This document shows, one piece after another, positions 12,216 through 24,444 of a DNA stretch of 64,000 nt. Positions within the stretch are counted from its first letter, which is position 1, and each line of letters begins with the position of its first letter. The stretch comes from Toxotes chatareus (lineage: Eukaryota > Chordata > Actinopteri > Toxotidae): assembly GCA_016801885.1 (NCBI GenBank), contig CM028885.1, forward strand, positions 21,959,834 through 22,023,833. The letters run 5' to 3'. Made by a program: the position numbers and the translations under genes. The notes under the pieces were generated by a model, which ran no database searches, was not told the origin of the DNA, and saw only the letters and a program-made list of their open reading frames with translations.

Positions 12216-13374
12216 GACATATGAGCATTTTCGGATCTTATGGCCTTATTGCTCAGACAACATTGTTTATTTGTGCCATCCAAACTTTTTATTTTTCTTT
12301 TTTTTTCTGTTGTAAAAATCAAACTATTTTCTGACCAGTTAGATTTAAGAACAAAACCAGCCTGGCTAAGGAAAGATCTTGGTTTGGATAATATATATGT
12401 AATACCTGCTTCATTGAGGTTAGGTGACCTTCACTGCAATGGTTAAGAGAATAATGACATGTCTGTGTGGTAAATACGTGTGGTTTGGGATTATCACATG
12501 CTCTGATGTTTCTGCCTCCTCTTTCCTGAAAGCGTCACACAGCCAGTAAATTGGTGCCAGCCTCAGGTTTTCTGTCATTCAGTTGTCTGGCTCTGAGTCC
12601 CTCACCTGATAAGATCCTGGATAACTGAACTGCAAAGGCAACATGGCTCATAAATTATTCAGGTTCACGAGCGCTATGCTTTCAAAGGATGTGAAACAGT
12701 CTCGTTCTTACACTGGTACAAGCCTGTTTATCACATAAAAGCCCAGATACTTGCCACACACTCTCTTCCTGCCTCAAAATTCTCTCCGGCAGGATCAAAC
12801 ATTTAGCAGGAAAGTGACAGGGCTGAGAGCTTCTTTCTTCTTCTGCTTTCTGAGATCTTTAGGATTTGGTTATTGTTGTTCTCACAAGTCACTCAGTCCT
12901 TCAATGCATTTATTGAACCTCCTTAAAACAAAGCACATGTTCTCTGCAGTCAAACTAACTGTAGCCTAATAACTGTGCCTCAGCTCAGCACAGCTTCTCT
13001 TGTTGGAGTACTTTGTGAAAGAAGCAAATATGTGTTTAATTGTGCTGACACTATTGATTTCTGACACTATGATCCACCCCCACACACACACACACTCGTC
13101 CACAGCCTTGTCATATCTAGCAAGCAAAAGTACACACCCACGCACCCCAAGAAAACACAACACAACACAACACAACTGAAAATGCCAGTGTTCCCAGGGC
13201 TTCGTTTCTTTGGCTGTCAGGACTGCTTCATCCCTTACTGTGAGTCACTCCCACTCATACACTCACACATGTTATTGTCATGTGGAGGACACTGTATCGA
13301 CTCACTCATTCACTGTAACCTTAAGGTCTGGGTAGTCTTCAAACAAATCAGCTTGTATGGCATATTGCTTTGGT
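12216..13374. other. Intergenic sequence, no supported gene
   Basis: A T-rich run lies near 12294-12307, and a short CA stretch at about 13079-13095 and AACAC units at about 13155-13172 are seen. No gene was recognised. Confidence 0.4.
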
Positions 13375-13620
13375 CATTATCCTGCCGAAAGAAGCCACAA
13401 CCATCAGGAAATATCGTTTCCATGAAAGGGTGTACACGGTCCGCAGCAATGCTTAGGTAGGTGGTATGTCCAAAGTAACATGGATGGCAGGACCCAAGGT
13501 TTCCCAGCAGAACATTGTTGGCACTTTTGGTGGTGCAGGGGGGTCAGCATGGGCACCCTGACTGGTCTGTGGCTATGCAGCCCCATATGCAACTGCAATG
13601 CACTGATCTGATGTCATTAA
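13375..13620 (-). pseudogene. Tc1/mariner transposase remnant with internal deletion
   Basis: Read on the minus strand from about 13598, the sequence encodes MGLHSHRPVRVPMLTPLHHQ, the conserved block after the helix-turn-helix region of Tc1-like transposases. It then jumps directly to DNA corresponding to the much later catalytic-domain region (wild-type text around FCWETLGP and VHPFMETVFPDG), now read out of frame. The catalytic DDE stretch between the two blocks is missing. This is a dead deletion derivative of a Tc1-like DNA transposon. Family recognition is from memory, while the jump is visible in the sequence. Confidence 0.8.
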
Positions 13621-16600
13621 ATTGGCAGGTCTTTTATGAAGGTTTCTGCCCAGATGACAAGAAAAATACAGCTCTGCTTCTCTCTTTGTAAGAACTGTGA
13701 TTTAAAACATACAGTTCCTGTCCCGTCTAAGCTCCGTACTCGTAGAACACGTGTATGGAGTCTGTCTTAAACCTGTGAGGAGCTGCAGGTTCTGATCTCT
13801 AACACTTAACTGGTGGGCAAATTTTTGGAGAACATGTTTGTGGACTTTCACACTGAAGTAAGGTGCTTACTCAGCTTTGATTTAGTAGGAAGTTTCTGGC
13901 TCATTTATCATCCATTCTTAAATCAAACTGTGTCTGAGTGCTAACTAACACTGGGCAAGACTTTACTTGTCTTAGCATTTGCAGTCTGTTAGTTAGTTAT
14001 GCTTCATGATGGAGATTAGACCAAGACTTGAACAGTGTAACTGCATCTGCCAGAGAAACATATTTTGCTAGATTAGAATACAGGTTTTGGTTTGAGGTCT
14101 GGTTCAAACTTTTTTAGTCGGGTTCAGGTGAAGATCATAATTTGTAGCCACATTGTTCTGAAGCCCTTTGAAGTAACCAGGATCAGCCACAGTCTGTCTG
14201 TGCATGAAACCCCAGCCAGTCCCCACAAGTCCACACCAACCTCCGCATCCAACCACACACACACACACACACACAGACATATCTAACTTCACCAGCACTG
14301 CCATCTGTGACAAAGGAGGAGGCGGTGAGGTGAGAAAATGAAAGTAACCAAAGCGCCTCTGGCTCCATTTCGCTTCCTGCCTCTCTGTCATTAAAGTTTC
14401 TCCCTCAAGTCATCAACCCTGTCAGCTCTCTCTGGAACAAATTACCTGAGCATTAATAGACAAGCACACACACACACACACACACACACTCCCAGCCATC
14501 CTTAACCTGCCATGGGGAAAAAAAATATTAAGACCTTAATATGGTTTGAACTCTGTTGAGAAAACTTGTTGTGTGCGCCTTTGCCCAGAGCAAAGCTGCA
14601 GCTGCTCCTGCATCCACTTACATATGTCACTGTGCTCCATCGCGTGCGACTGAATCACTGTATGCAGGTGTTATATAATAATGTCCAATGAGAGTCACAG
14701 TGCCTTCCCACTTTAATATCATTTGCACATTACGTTGTAAGACTTATCAATACCACATCACGCCTAAATGATGCAGCATCTGAGGGAACACCTTGAATGC
14801 GTGCAGTTTCAAGGGTGAATCTTAAAGAGGAGGTAATGTCTCATACTGTACTGTGAGGTACTGCATGTCAGTGACATATTTTCCACCTGATTCAGTTTTA
14901 TTTCATTCTGAGCACTCCACATTCAGCTCTGATGAAACAGGCTGTTTGTCAGCTAAGATCTCTCTCCCACTTTAACGATTTACCTGATACACAGTGGATA
15001 ACGTAGTTTGACCATGAAAACTGTGATCATTTTCAAATAATATCCACTGTTAGAAAATACTAATAATTGGCAGCTTCATATCCACCACAGAGGAAGAAAA
15101 AAAGTGAGTGGCCTAAAGTAAGACAGCATGTGTTGCAGTCAAATGGGAAGATGGGAAAATAAAAAAGCAAAAAAAAAAAAAGTCAGGAAAAAAAAGGTTG
15201 GAAGAAAGGAGTACAGAAAACGTTTGGAGGAAGGGGAGAAAGAAATGTAGAAATTAAGGAAAGGTTTGGAAGAAAGACTAATGGGTTGGAAGATGAAAAA
15301 ACATGAAAGAAATGGAGGAAGGCAAGAAGGCTGGAAGAAAGAAAAAGTCTGAAATGTTGGCGGGAAGACAGAAATGAAGACTGACAACAAGCAGAAGATG
15401 CTGAAAAGTAGAATGAACAATTACACACTTGAATAATCAGGTGACAGAGAGTGAAGGGAGGAAGACGGAGATCAGAAAGTACTGAAGAGTGTGAACACTT
15501 CTTTTTTTCCTGCCCCAACATGTCACCGTGTTCTTCCCACCTTGTAGCTTTTCCAATCACACAAACACACACGCAAGTCACACACTTTCTCCCACTCACA
15601 CATACGTATGCACACACAAATACACACAAGCACTCATTCACATTAGTCTCAAGGTCGCAGATTGGCAGATGGCACAAAGTGCCTGCCATGGTCAGTCAGG
15701 ATTAAACATGAGGTGAACCCATCAGCTCATGTGTGTGTGTGTGTGTGGACGGACAGATGGCATGACTGTTTGTGAGGACAGTGATGTCCAAATGACTAAG
15801 ACAGTTTTCAAATGCAAAAAAATCCCTCCAAATGCTACTTTCATTCAGAACTTGACTTCCATTAAAACTTTGAAGCACAGAAAATCTTTCTGCACATGGA
15901 AAGGTTTGCAAACCACGTCCACAAAGACACTGTCCTCTCATAAAAAATAACCACATGGGTTGTTTGTGCAAGAGGCTTATTACCACCTGCAGTTACATTT
16001 TATTGTGGAGAGACAACAAGCAGACAAAAGCACTGGACTGTAATGGGGACCACAGTTTCTGTGCTGCTCTAAACCAGCAGTCAGCGTTGGTTGCTGGCAC
16101 AGGTAGGGTCACTCATTCAGAGGTTCATTTAAGTTGGAGGACCTGGTGTCCTAAGATGTCTTTCACTTTTATTTTATCACATGGGTTAGTTTTCAAGCTT
16201 TAATATTGTTTGGTTGAATTCTGTAAAAATATGAATAATATCACAGATGTATAGTTTTCATTGAACTAAATATTTCCTAAAACGTTCTACAACACTGGGC
16301 TTTTGTGGGAAGACAATGGAAACAAGACCCATCAGAAATCTGGCCAGGCATGAGACAGTCGCTAGGACACTGTTTCATTTCATTGTTATGGCTAGTAATG
16401 ATTGTAATGCAACAACTCCATATCTATAAAACAAGAAAGTTATGCCTCTTGTCCTTTCAGAGTGTCTTCATCCTACAGCAGTATATTAATTGCTTTAAAA
16501 AAAAAAAAAAACACAGATTCCAGAATCTAACCATCACTTACTTGATAAGTGGTCGTGTAAGCTGCTCTTTGAAAACCTCAAATGAACAGGTTTCCTCCCA

Positions 16601-18230
16601 TATAAGCCTGTTTTCTGAGCAGTGCAGAGGTAAATTGGGTCCTTGCTTAGTCACTGTTTCTAATCAGCTGTCATGGATGAATGCACAGCCGGCAGCAGTC
16701 GTCACAGAAACAGTTGAGACCTTGCTACCTGCCACGTCCTTGGTAACCTTAGGAGCTGAGGTTTGCAGCTACCTGTTTGGTCAGTGGCCCAGCTCTTCTA
16801 CCTCAGTGACCAACGCATTAGCTTCTGCACACACACTTAGTAACAAGCAAAGCTTTGCAAAAACACTTTCTAAAAGTTACCAAATAGAACTATTATAATT
16901 TGCCAGAACTATTTACTATTTATTTATCTGTGGTGGTGGGAAGTCCATACTTTATTACATGAATCTGTTTTGTTGTTTGTTTGATTTTGTTTTTGTTTGC
17001 CTGTACTTGATGTCCCCACACAGCCAAAAGTTTCTGTGTGACTTAATGTGATTCTGTAATTATTCAGTTTCCATACTTTCTAAGAATAATTCATCTCTTG
17101 CTTGACATTGGAGCCTGGGTGTGGCTGTTTCCACTCTAATGGCTACTTCCAGCATGATAATGCATCATGTCACGAAGGAAAGGTCATCTCAGAGTGGTTT
17201 CATGAGTGTGAGTGATTGATGAGTCAGCTTACTGCTAATTTAGATATGCAGTGCTTTTAAAGATGACAGAAAAACACACAAAAATTTAGAAAAACAAGAC
17301 AAGACACACAATACGAAAATTATACACTGTAGTATATCACACACACCATGTCAGCAGCAGGTGTATGTGGGTCATAGTATCTGATTACCAACATGTTTTG
17401 AAACTTGAGGAATACTGAGCAGAAATCAAGCGAGAGAGAATTAATCCATAATATGTGGAGGAGAGACACATATATGTGAGAGACACATATAGCATTATCA
17501 TTTAGTAGCTGAAGAATTTTATAAATTACAGTGAAGCTGGAAACATTTCAGAAGAATTTCTGTTGTCCTGGTGCAAGTAAAGCAAGCACCATGGCAACAC
17601 AATGAAAAGACGACAGTGACAGTGATGGACTGAATTACAGCCTGCTTCATAATCATGGGGTCCTCAGTTTCTCTGTTAGTCCTTGTAATGGTCCCCAGGC
17701 TTATGTGAAGCCTGTACAGGCATCGGATTTCTAACATGCAGGTGTAATGTGTTTACCTCAGAGAAGGATGCTGTGGTGTACCTGCTTCAGTTTGTGCACT
17801 AAAAGCTGACACTGGAATAAGAGGACCAGTTATTTTTATGGAGAGAGAAAGTAAATGGATTTAGCCTTGTTAGCATCACACATTGTAACTGTTGTTTACA
17901 GCTATTACAGCAGCAATTTTAGAGGTGGCGGAATTGGGAAAAAACGCATTTAGATGTAAAACCAGTTACCTGGCTCAAAGCGATGCACAGATCCATCTTT
18001 GTAAACTGAAAATGTTTCAACTTGAGTGAAAAAGTGGAACTTAAGTTCAGTTTCAGGTTAAGCTGAATGTGATACACCACAAAATTGTGCAACCGCTTTT
18101 GTGTTATTTAATTTAATTAACTAAACAGACAGACATATATTTTTTCAGGGTCTAATATTAATCTTTAATAACATGGTGTTAGGCACTGTTTTAATTCTCA
18201 TGTGTATTGTGAAGAGAGACGTTAAATGTG
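13621..18230. other. Intergenic sequence with CA repeats and A/G tracts, no supported gene
   Basis: CA microsatellites lie at 14254-14274 and 14465-14489, and a CA-rich patch near 15557-15640. A purine-rich stretch runs from about 15150 to 15480 and an A-run near 16497-16512. The longest open frame (16305-16898, plus strand) spans that A-run, has no recognisable domain and is probably chance. No exon or RNA gene was recognised. Confidence 0.4.
14254..14274. repeat. (CA)n microsatellite
   Basis: A short uninterrupted CA run, with a second of similar length at 14465-14489. Confidence 0.9.
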
Positions 18231-18239
18231 AGCAGCAGC

Positions 18240-18610
18240 CAGGTGGAACTTTTAGCAGGGGAACTGTTGCGCCCAGGTTCGTCTAAGGGGGGGGGACTTC
18301 CGCCCACACGCCAGAAGCAACCTGGACGAAGCACAGGTAACTCCGTCTCTTTATCGCTGCTCTCCTTCCTTCTGTATTCTACAGCTCAGTACTTGGTAAA
18401 ACGTGCCAGTGTCAGTTCGTTAGAGCTTTGCTTCACGTGGGCAGTTGAATGTTATTCGATCATTTCGTTGAACTTTACGAACTGAAGATTCCCGCCAGAG
18501 TCGAGGCGGCAGGTTCAGCTGTTCGGTTTGCAGACGCTGCGCTGCGGGTCTGTTTCACCCTTTACCTTGTCTTGCAGGCAGGTCGCTGAGGGTTAAAGTT
18601 TATTTGTTTT
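18240..18610 (+). other. CpG-rich block with kappaB-like site, possible promoter or LTR-type regulatory segment
   Basis: This stretch is visibly richer in CpG and G/C than the DNA on either side. It contains GGGGACTTCC (18292-18301), a match to the NF-kappaB consensus GGGRNNYYCC, an E-box CACGTG near 18435, a donor-like CAG|GTAACT after 18336 and an acceptor-like TTGTCTTGCAG near 18575. A 65-bp module inside it is repeated about 650 bp downstream. I see no coding frame that I can assign. It could be a promoter with a non-coding first exon or a piece of a retroelement. Only sequence features support this. Confidence 0.35.
18313..18377 (+). repeat. 65-bp module, copy 1 of a spaced direct repeat
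   Basis: It starts AGAAGCAACCTGGACGAAGC and ends TTCCTTCTGTAT. It aligns with 18964-19027 at roughly 88% identity with one base of length difference. The sequence flanking the two copies is not similar, so the repeat has sharp edges. Confidence 0.85.
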
Positions 18611-18963
18611 GTGCACTATTTTTATTTGGTCTCCTGTACATGAAGAAAGCTCTGACAGTTTAAAGGAAAATTAACATTAAATTAACATGGTAGTTACACT
18701 GGAAAGGTTAAATATTCCTCTGTTTTGTGTACATCCAGAATATGGAAAATGCGTTTGTTTGTCATAGATAGTTTGGTACCGGGGTGACTTGCACTATATT
18801 GTTGTAGTAGCTGTGAATGGATTCTGTGTTGTAATATTGAGGTGCTGGTATTCCTGGATGTTTCATGCACTTGAGCTACAGTTATGGACTGAAACAGACA
18901 CTGACACTCAGAGGAACTGTGTTAATGTGTTTTTAATGTGTGTTTTACTGTAGAATGGAAATA

Positions 18964-19027
18964 AGAAGCGACCTGGACGACGCACAGATAACTCTGTCTC
19001 TTACTGCTGCTCACCTTTCTTCTGTAT
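18964..19027 (+). repeat. 65-bp module, copy 2 of a spaced direct repeat
   Basis: It starts AGAAGCGACCTGGACGACGC and ends TTTCTTCTGTAT. The donor-like GTAACT of copy 1 is changed to ATAACT here, so only copy 1 keeps a potential splice donor. Confidence 0.85.
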
Positions 19028-19555
19028 AGAATTCTATATTGTTACTGTGGGACCAGCTTTGGGACCCGTAACATGAACACAAACACAGGAAACACTCCCA
19101 CACACACGTGTGTCCGCTGCCAAACCTCACATTTTTCTTTCTGTAGTGTCTGTCACTTTTTCCCCTGTTTTCCCAAGTTTTCACAAATTTATCTTTTATC
19201 TACTCAATTCAGAAACACTCTTTCAGATAATGACAGTCAGTGAGTTCTGATATCTCTTCAGGCACTGCCTCAGCAGTATGGGGTTAATCTAATCGATGTG
19301 TAATGAAACTGACTTAACTGATTCCACCTGGGCTCAAAACATTTTTTGGGTTGTTTGTTTTGTGTTTTTGCTCGTGTACGTGTGTTGTCTTTTTGCTTTT
19401 TCCCAGTGATTTAGGTAAAGATGAAGATTGATAGCACTCTCATATCTGTGTACTAAGTATGGAGTCAGAGCCGGTAGGCAGTTATCTTTGCTTATCTTAG
19501 CATAAGGATTGGAGACGGGGGGGATCTCCAGTCTCCAAATTCATGAATATGGTAT

Positions 19556-19617
19556 CTCACTTGTAAGCTGCTTTGAATAAAGTGTCGGCCAAACGAGTAA
19601 ATATAAATGCAAATGAA
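19556..19617 (+). repeat. Teleost SINE/L2 tail (V-SINE-like) relic
   Basis: The text TTGTAAGCTGCTTTGAATAA, then AGTGTCGGCCAAACGAGTAA and ATATAAATGCAAATG closely follows the tail found in many fish SINEs and partner LINEs (GTAAGTCGCTTTGGATAAA, then AGCGTCTGCTAAATGA). Only the 3' part is recognisable, and no tRNA-like head with A and B boxes was found upstream. Confidence 0.7.
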
Positions 19618-19619
19618 TT

Positions 19620-21220
19620 ATAACCTGGCACCATCACTGTGCTGACAGAACTCTGGGGAAGTCAGTGCCCAGCTGTTTCTCTAAATATTTAACTACTCCT
19701 TTAAGAAAGTTCATCACAGCTAACAGCTAACGGTAGCATGAATTAGCCTGCATACTGTGTCTTTCTTCTTATCTTAGACACAAGAGGTTGTTAGACAGAG
19801 GCTGTTAGACTGGACATTATCACATAAGTGCTAAAAACCTCCACACACACAATCATAGATACAGATCATTAAACCTACCAGCAATAATTAAGATCCACTT
19901 TGTCTGGGCAATTTTCAGGAGTATGAAAACTGTTCAAGTCAGTGTGATGACAACAAAATGTATGTAAACTCTGAAGGACGAGCACCAGCTCTGTTTGTTT
20001 GTTTTGTTTTTGTTTTTGTTTTGTGGTGACGGCACACAGCTCTTCGAAAGTTCAGACATGCGCTTACGTACCCTCCAAATTCAGCCCTTAAACTTATGAA
20101 AGGTGTCGCTCAACATCATGCGACTCGGTAGTTCTCAGCTCTGTGGAGCGTTTTGCCGTCTTTCAGCTCACTGTTAATACTTGTACAGCAACATAATAAA
20201 GTCTCCACCACCAGGACACCAGGAGTGGATTGTCCCACTACCTGTTTGAATTTGGCTTATGAGACCAAACAGATGAAAGTAAAGAGGAGAGTCAGAGTCA
20301 GGAGAGAAGGTGCTGTTTTCATCCCATGACCCTGTACGTCTTAACATGGTAAAAAATCTGTGGTTACATTCTATAATTAGATGGCTGTGTTTATCTGCCC
20401 CTCCTCAGTGAGTGTGTCCAGAATTCATTTCCTCTCTTTTTAAGCGTAAACACAGCAGGAAAGACGAGAGAGATGGAGTGCAGCGGGACATGAAATTCTC
20501 CTTTTGTTCCCAGTGAATGGAGGGCTGGCGCGTCTTTATCTTCCTCATGGGGGCAGATGTGTGCTTGCAAAAGAGTGCTTACACACACACACACACCACA
20601 CACACACGTATATATGTATGTACGCCTGCCTGAATGCACAAACACTCTGATAAACTGACATGCATCGACAATCTGCCAAGAACATAAAACCACACAGAAA
20701 TGCAGACACACACACACACACAGTGGACATTAACCATGTATGAACACAAGTACACAAAAATACACACACACACACACTCTACAGTAAAAACAAGAACCCT
20801 CTGTGCCTACATTCATTTTCCTACCCTTGTACCTTGTTTCCACATCAGTTTAAGACCAAACCCAATCGAACTGTGACTAAATGTAGTTTTTTACAGTGCT
20901 CTGAAACTCTCCCGGTAGCGAACAAGAAAAAAAAAGAAGCTTGTCAAGACCCAGTCATTTGCTCTGTAATGAAAAATAAAGGAAAATAAAAGAAACTAGA
21001 TTCCATCACTGCCTAATGCCTCCCCTGCCAACCTGTGCACAGCATTAGCTCCTGAGACAGGAACTTGAACTGTTCCAGCAACCACATAATAGACCGGAGG
21101 GGACAGTACTTCAGTTGTCAGGACTCCCTGGCTCCAGGGTGACCTTGCCAAATCAATGTTTTCCTTTAAATCACTTGCTTGAAAATGATTTTACTGATTG
21201 ACCTTTGAATAACTTTCAGA
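19620..21220. other. Intergenic sequence, no supported gene
   Basis: A TTTTG-rich patch lies near 19996-20024, and CA-rich patches at 20580-20611, 20707-20722 and 20761-20778 dominate the apparent Cys/Val frames on the opposite strand. No gene was recognised. Confidence 0.4.
20580..20611. repeat. (CA)n microsatellite, interrupted
   Basis: A CA run with a single ACCA interruption. Further short CA runs follow within 200 bp. Confidence 0.9.
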
Positions 21221-21224
21221 CGCC

Positions 21225-21485
21225 GGCTCAGCTCCCCATCCTCCGTCTCCCGAGGATTGCGGGTCTCTTGTTGGGGGTCACTGTTGTGTTCCAGAGTGCC
21301 AGCAGCCGATCCCTGGTGTAAACAGTGGCTGCATAGCTGAACATAAGCTGCCCCAACCTTAGTATAACCAGTCCAAGTGGTGGTGAGAACGCCCAGAGTT
21401 TATGTTCATCTTGTTGACAAGGAAAAGAAAGAAAACTCAGTAACCCTGGAGCTGCTGTAACTAGCTGCCACTCGTGAGCCGCCAT
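21225..21485 (-). pseudogene. N-terminal fragment of a LINE polyprotein
   Basis: The minus-strand frame starting at 21485 contains LILRLGQLMFSYAATVYTRD-like text (GLVILRLGQLMFSYAATVYT) and then RDRLLALWNTTVTPNKRPAI. This resembles the leader found just before the endonuclease domain in common fish non-LTR retrotransposons. The frame ends after about 85 codons, with no endonuclease or reverse-transcriptase motif following. It is therefore a short 5' remnant. Recognition is by memory of the family. Confidence 0.6.
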
Positions 21486-21489
21486 CTTA

Positions 21490-24080
21490 GTTACTTACGT
21501 GTGAAAGCTCTTTGTATTCCTGACCTAATCTTAGCCAAGGACATACAGACCAATATTACTGACTGCAGCAGCACCATGTTAGTATTCGTATTGTGTACGC
21601 GTGTTGTATGAGTGTGCTAAGGCATTTAAATCAAATTCTGCTGGGAAAGGGTCGGTCGGCTCTGCCATAGGGCTGCCACAACCAAGGGATTAGTTTGATG
21701 CACGGGGAGCTCAGAAGGATTAACATGATTTGACCAATTGGCAGGTAGATAGCAGCAATAAGGATGAGATGAGAGGAGACATGATGCGTTTTGTAAAAAT
21801 GGAAGAAAGGAGATGAGAGTAGTGCAAATGAGACTGAAGCCCTGCTACATAGAAATTTATTTCTATAATGTTTCACAAAATAAGCTATTACAAAGCCCTT
21901 AGCAAAAGGCATAATGCAAAACCATGACATATAGACCCTACAGTCCCTCCTCTGAACAATAAGTAGGCTATGATATGTTACCATACACACATGATCCCTC
22001 ACCAGCCTCCCACCCATGACAATAATCCTGCATTACAAAACTGAAAGTGACAGGTGGGATGTTAAACTTGAAATAACGGTTAGATGTTTTTGTCTGGTGT
22101 GACTAGTGAGCATGTTGTTGGCAAAGAAAACTGGAAATTGGATTTTAAGAATATAGTAATTGGCTTAACTGAACGCCATGAAATCTTTTGATCTTTTTAA
22201 ATACACAGCTGTGACTTTCATTACAGAGACGGAACAGGAGAGAATGGAAGAAGCAAATGTGAGGAAGGGAACGTGAAGAAAAGTGAAAGGTAACACGCCA
22301 CATGAAAAACAACTGGAGGGATGAGTCTGTGTAGAATCAGGGGGAAGAAAGCAACACGTGGAAGGTTAAAATAAAAGACAAAAAATTATGCAGGCAGACC
22401 AAACCTACTGTGCCTAACATGCATGGAGAAATCTTGAAGCCTGTTTCCTTCTGTCCTGATTTTCTTTGCTTTTTTTTTTTTTTTCCTTCTTGTGCTGCAC
22501 TCATGGTTCAGTGATGAGCACAGCCTATCTGTACCTGTCAGCTGTGCTTAGAAACAGCATCAGTCCACCAAGGAGACAAAACACAGTGTTGACTGCTGAG
22601 CCTGATAAAACTACAGGGCTAACTAACTAACCAAACCCGTGACCGACAGCCTTGATCACATTTATTGTTCTTAGCATGACAACAAAGGTCCAGTACACCT
22701 GTGTGTACACCTGGTTTCATGACACCCAACTGGAAAAGTCATAAGCCGTTTCGCTTGATGCGTCCAACTAATATAACGAGGCAGGTTTTTCAGTTGAGCC
22801 TTGTAGATAAATAACAGTCACTGCAGCTCCCTCAGTCAGGTAAGCAGGACCATCCCATCTTGGACATAAAGTAATCTATGCTTTGTGTTGATACTGTGCA
22901 TGATGAATTGACCAGACAGAGCCTCCTTCAGCTTCCTACTTTGTAGCTGTGATGTCTGGTCAGCATCATTTTGTTCTTCTCGGTTGGTGATTTATTTTTG
23001 CCCCTGCATTATGGCAACGATGTCTTCTGCAATTATGGTGACTCATAAATGTTAAATTATTCAGAAATAAATCCCAGGACAAATTGCTGCACATTAGAAT
23101 ATAAACGCATGCAGAGGTTTGGTCTCCCTTCTGCATTTACCATGACTTGAAATAAGATCATTTCAGAAGCTGCAGTGTGAAAAACTCTTACTTCATTTTT
23201 GCATAATGTGATTCTTCTTTTTACATTTGAAAGCAGCCAGAAGGTGAAAAGTTTCCTTTGAAAGTTTTTGTTGTGTTTTATAAGATATATGTACTATATA
23301 ACGCATATATATAGATACTGGACAGAAATTGGTTTCTGAAAGAATCCTGTTTATTCTGACAGCATGAAACTACCTTGCTTTATTCGCCTGAACAACAAAA
23401 TCAACAAAAAAATCATTTCTAATTTCTATGTTATGTTTACTCCCTGGTTATGATCAGACAATGATCAGCTTTAGAATTCATTTCCAATGTCACTTTTCTT
23501 GTGAGGACTGTCAGTTTTATCATTTACTGAGCAGCCATTTTGCTTTTGTTAATGAAAGTAATGTTTTCATCGTCTTCATATTCACATTCACAATATCATC
23601 ATCTAAACATTCAGCATTTGTGCATTCCTGTATCATGATTATTTTATTACTACTGTTCATATCCTCATCTGCCTCTGTCTCTGGTTATGGAATACTTCGG
23701 AATCGCTTCTTAATCTTCCTTTTCATCTATCCTTCATTAGCTTCTCCTCACCCACACACCAGTGAGAATGTCATCAAGGTATCCATTCAAAGACCAGTAA
23801 TTAACATCAGGGGTAAGCTCAAACGGTGTTTCTTAACTTAATGAGTTCATAAGCTCAACCTAACAACAGCACCCTGCTGACACACTGCATCTGTGAAAAA
23901 GTGAACTCTAAAGTTCAGAGACTTTCCCACTGAGCGGCAAATAGTTCATATGACTTACTGCTCTGTTGTGGAGAAAGTTTTATTAAATGATTCTTACAGC
24001 ACTGTTAAATCAACCAGGAAGGAGCCCAGTTTCTACAACTGCTAACTCAATTTTAATTTGAAAAATAGAAATATAGTTAC
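21490..24080. other. Intergenic sequence, no supported gene
   Basis: A T-run lies near 22470-22486 and short ATAT-rich DNA near 23283-23314. The open frames at 21631-22017 (minus) and 23428-23841 (plus) have no recognisable domain, no splice logic and AT-driven composition. Confidence 0.4.
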
Positions 24081-24084
24081 AGGC

Positions 24085-24440
24085 TCTATGGAAGACAATG
24101 TTGCTCTGTCAGTCAGTCCACGACTTCCATGACCACGACCTCCACACTTAAATATGGTTCGTCCTCCTATGATGCCCGTATCCGTGGTGCCCAGAAGATG
24201 AGGTGTAATAACTCTGATTATTTCCTAACTTTTATCTAGAACCATCAGCAGGTCAGAGTTTTCATTTATCCAGTGAGATGTCTCATCAGGTATGAGTTGA
24301 ACAAATATTTTCACAAGCATTTGTAGTTTCCAGACATTCCAACATTTTGTCATAAATTTCTGTGACTTTTCTTCTAGCGCCACCATGAGGCTGACATTTA
24401 TGGTTTTGAGTGAAATTGCATGGATTATCAGCTCCTTAGT
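24085..24440 (+). repeat. Percomorph interspersed repeat, 5' portion
   Basis: Recognisable phrases of a very common teleost repeat are CTTTTATCTAGAACCATCAG, CAGGTCAGAGTTTTCATTTA and CTTCTAGCGCCACCATGAGG, then CTGACATTTATGGTTTTGAG and TGAAATTGCATGGATT. In the remembered consensus the 'CTAGCGCCA(C/T)CA' phrase recurs along the element. The stretch at 40180-40415 appears to represent the later part of the same consensus. No coding capacity is seen. Confidence 0.6.
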
Positions 24441-24444
24441 GTTT

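Noticed and set aside
15183..15689. 168-codon minus-strand frame rich in Ser, Phe, Leu and Pro
   Set aside because: Its composition comes from the purine-rich plus strand and a CA-rich patch, and no domain is visible.
16305..16898. 197-codon plus-strand open frame
   Set aside because: It runs through an A-run and has no domain, splice pattern or recognisable similarity, so it is probably chance.
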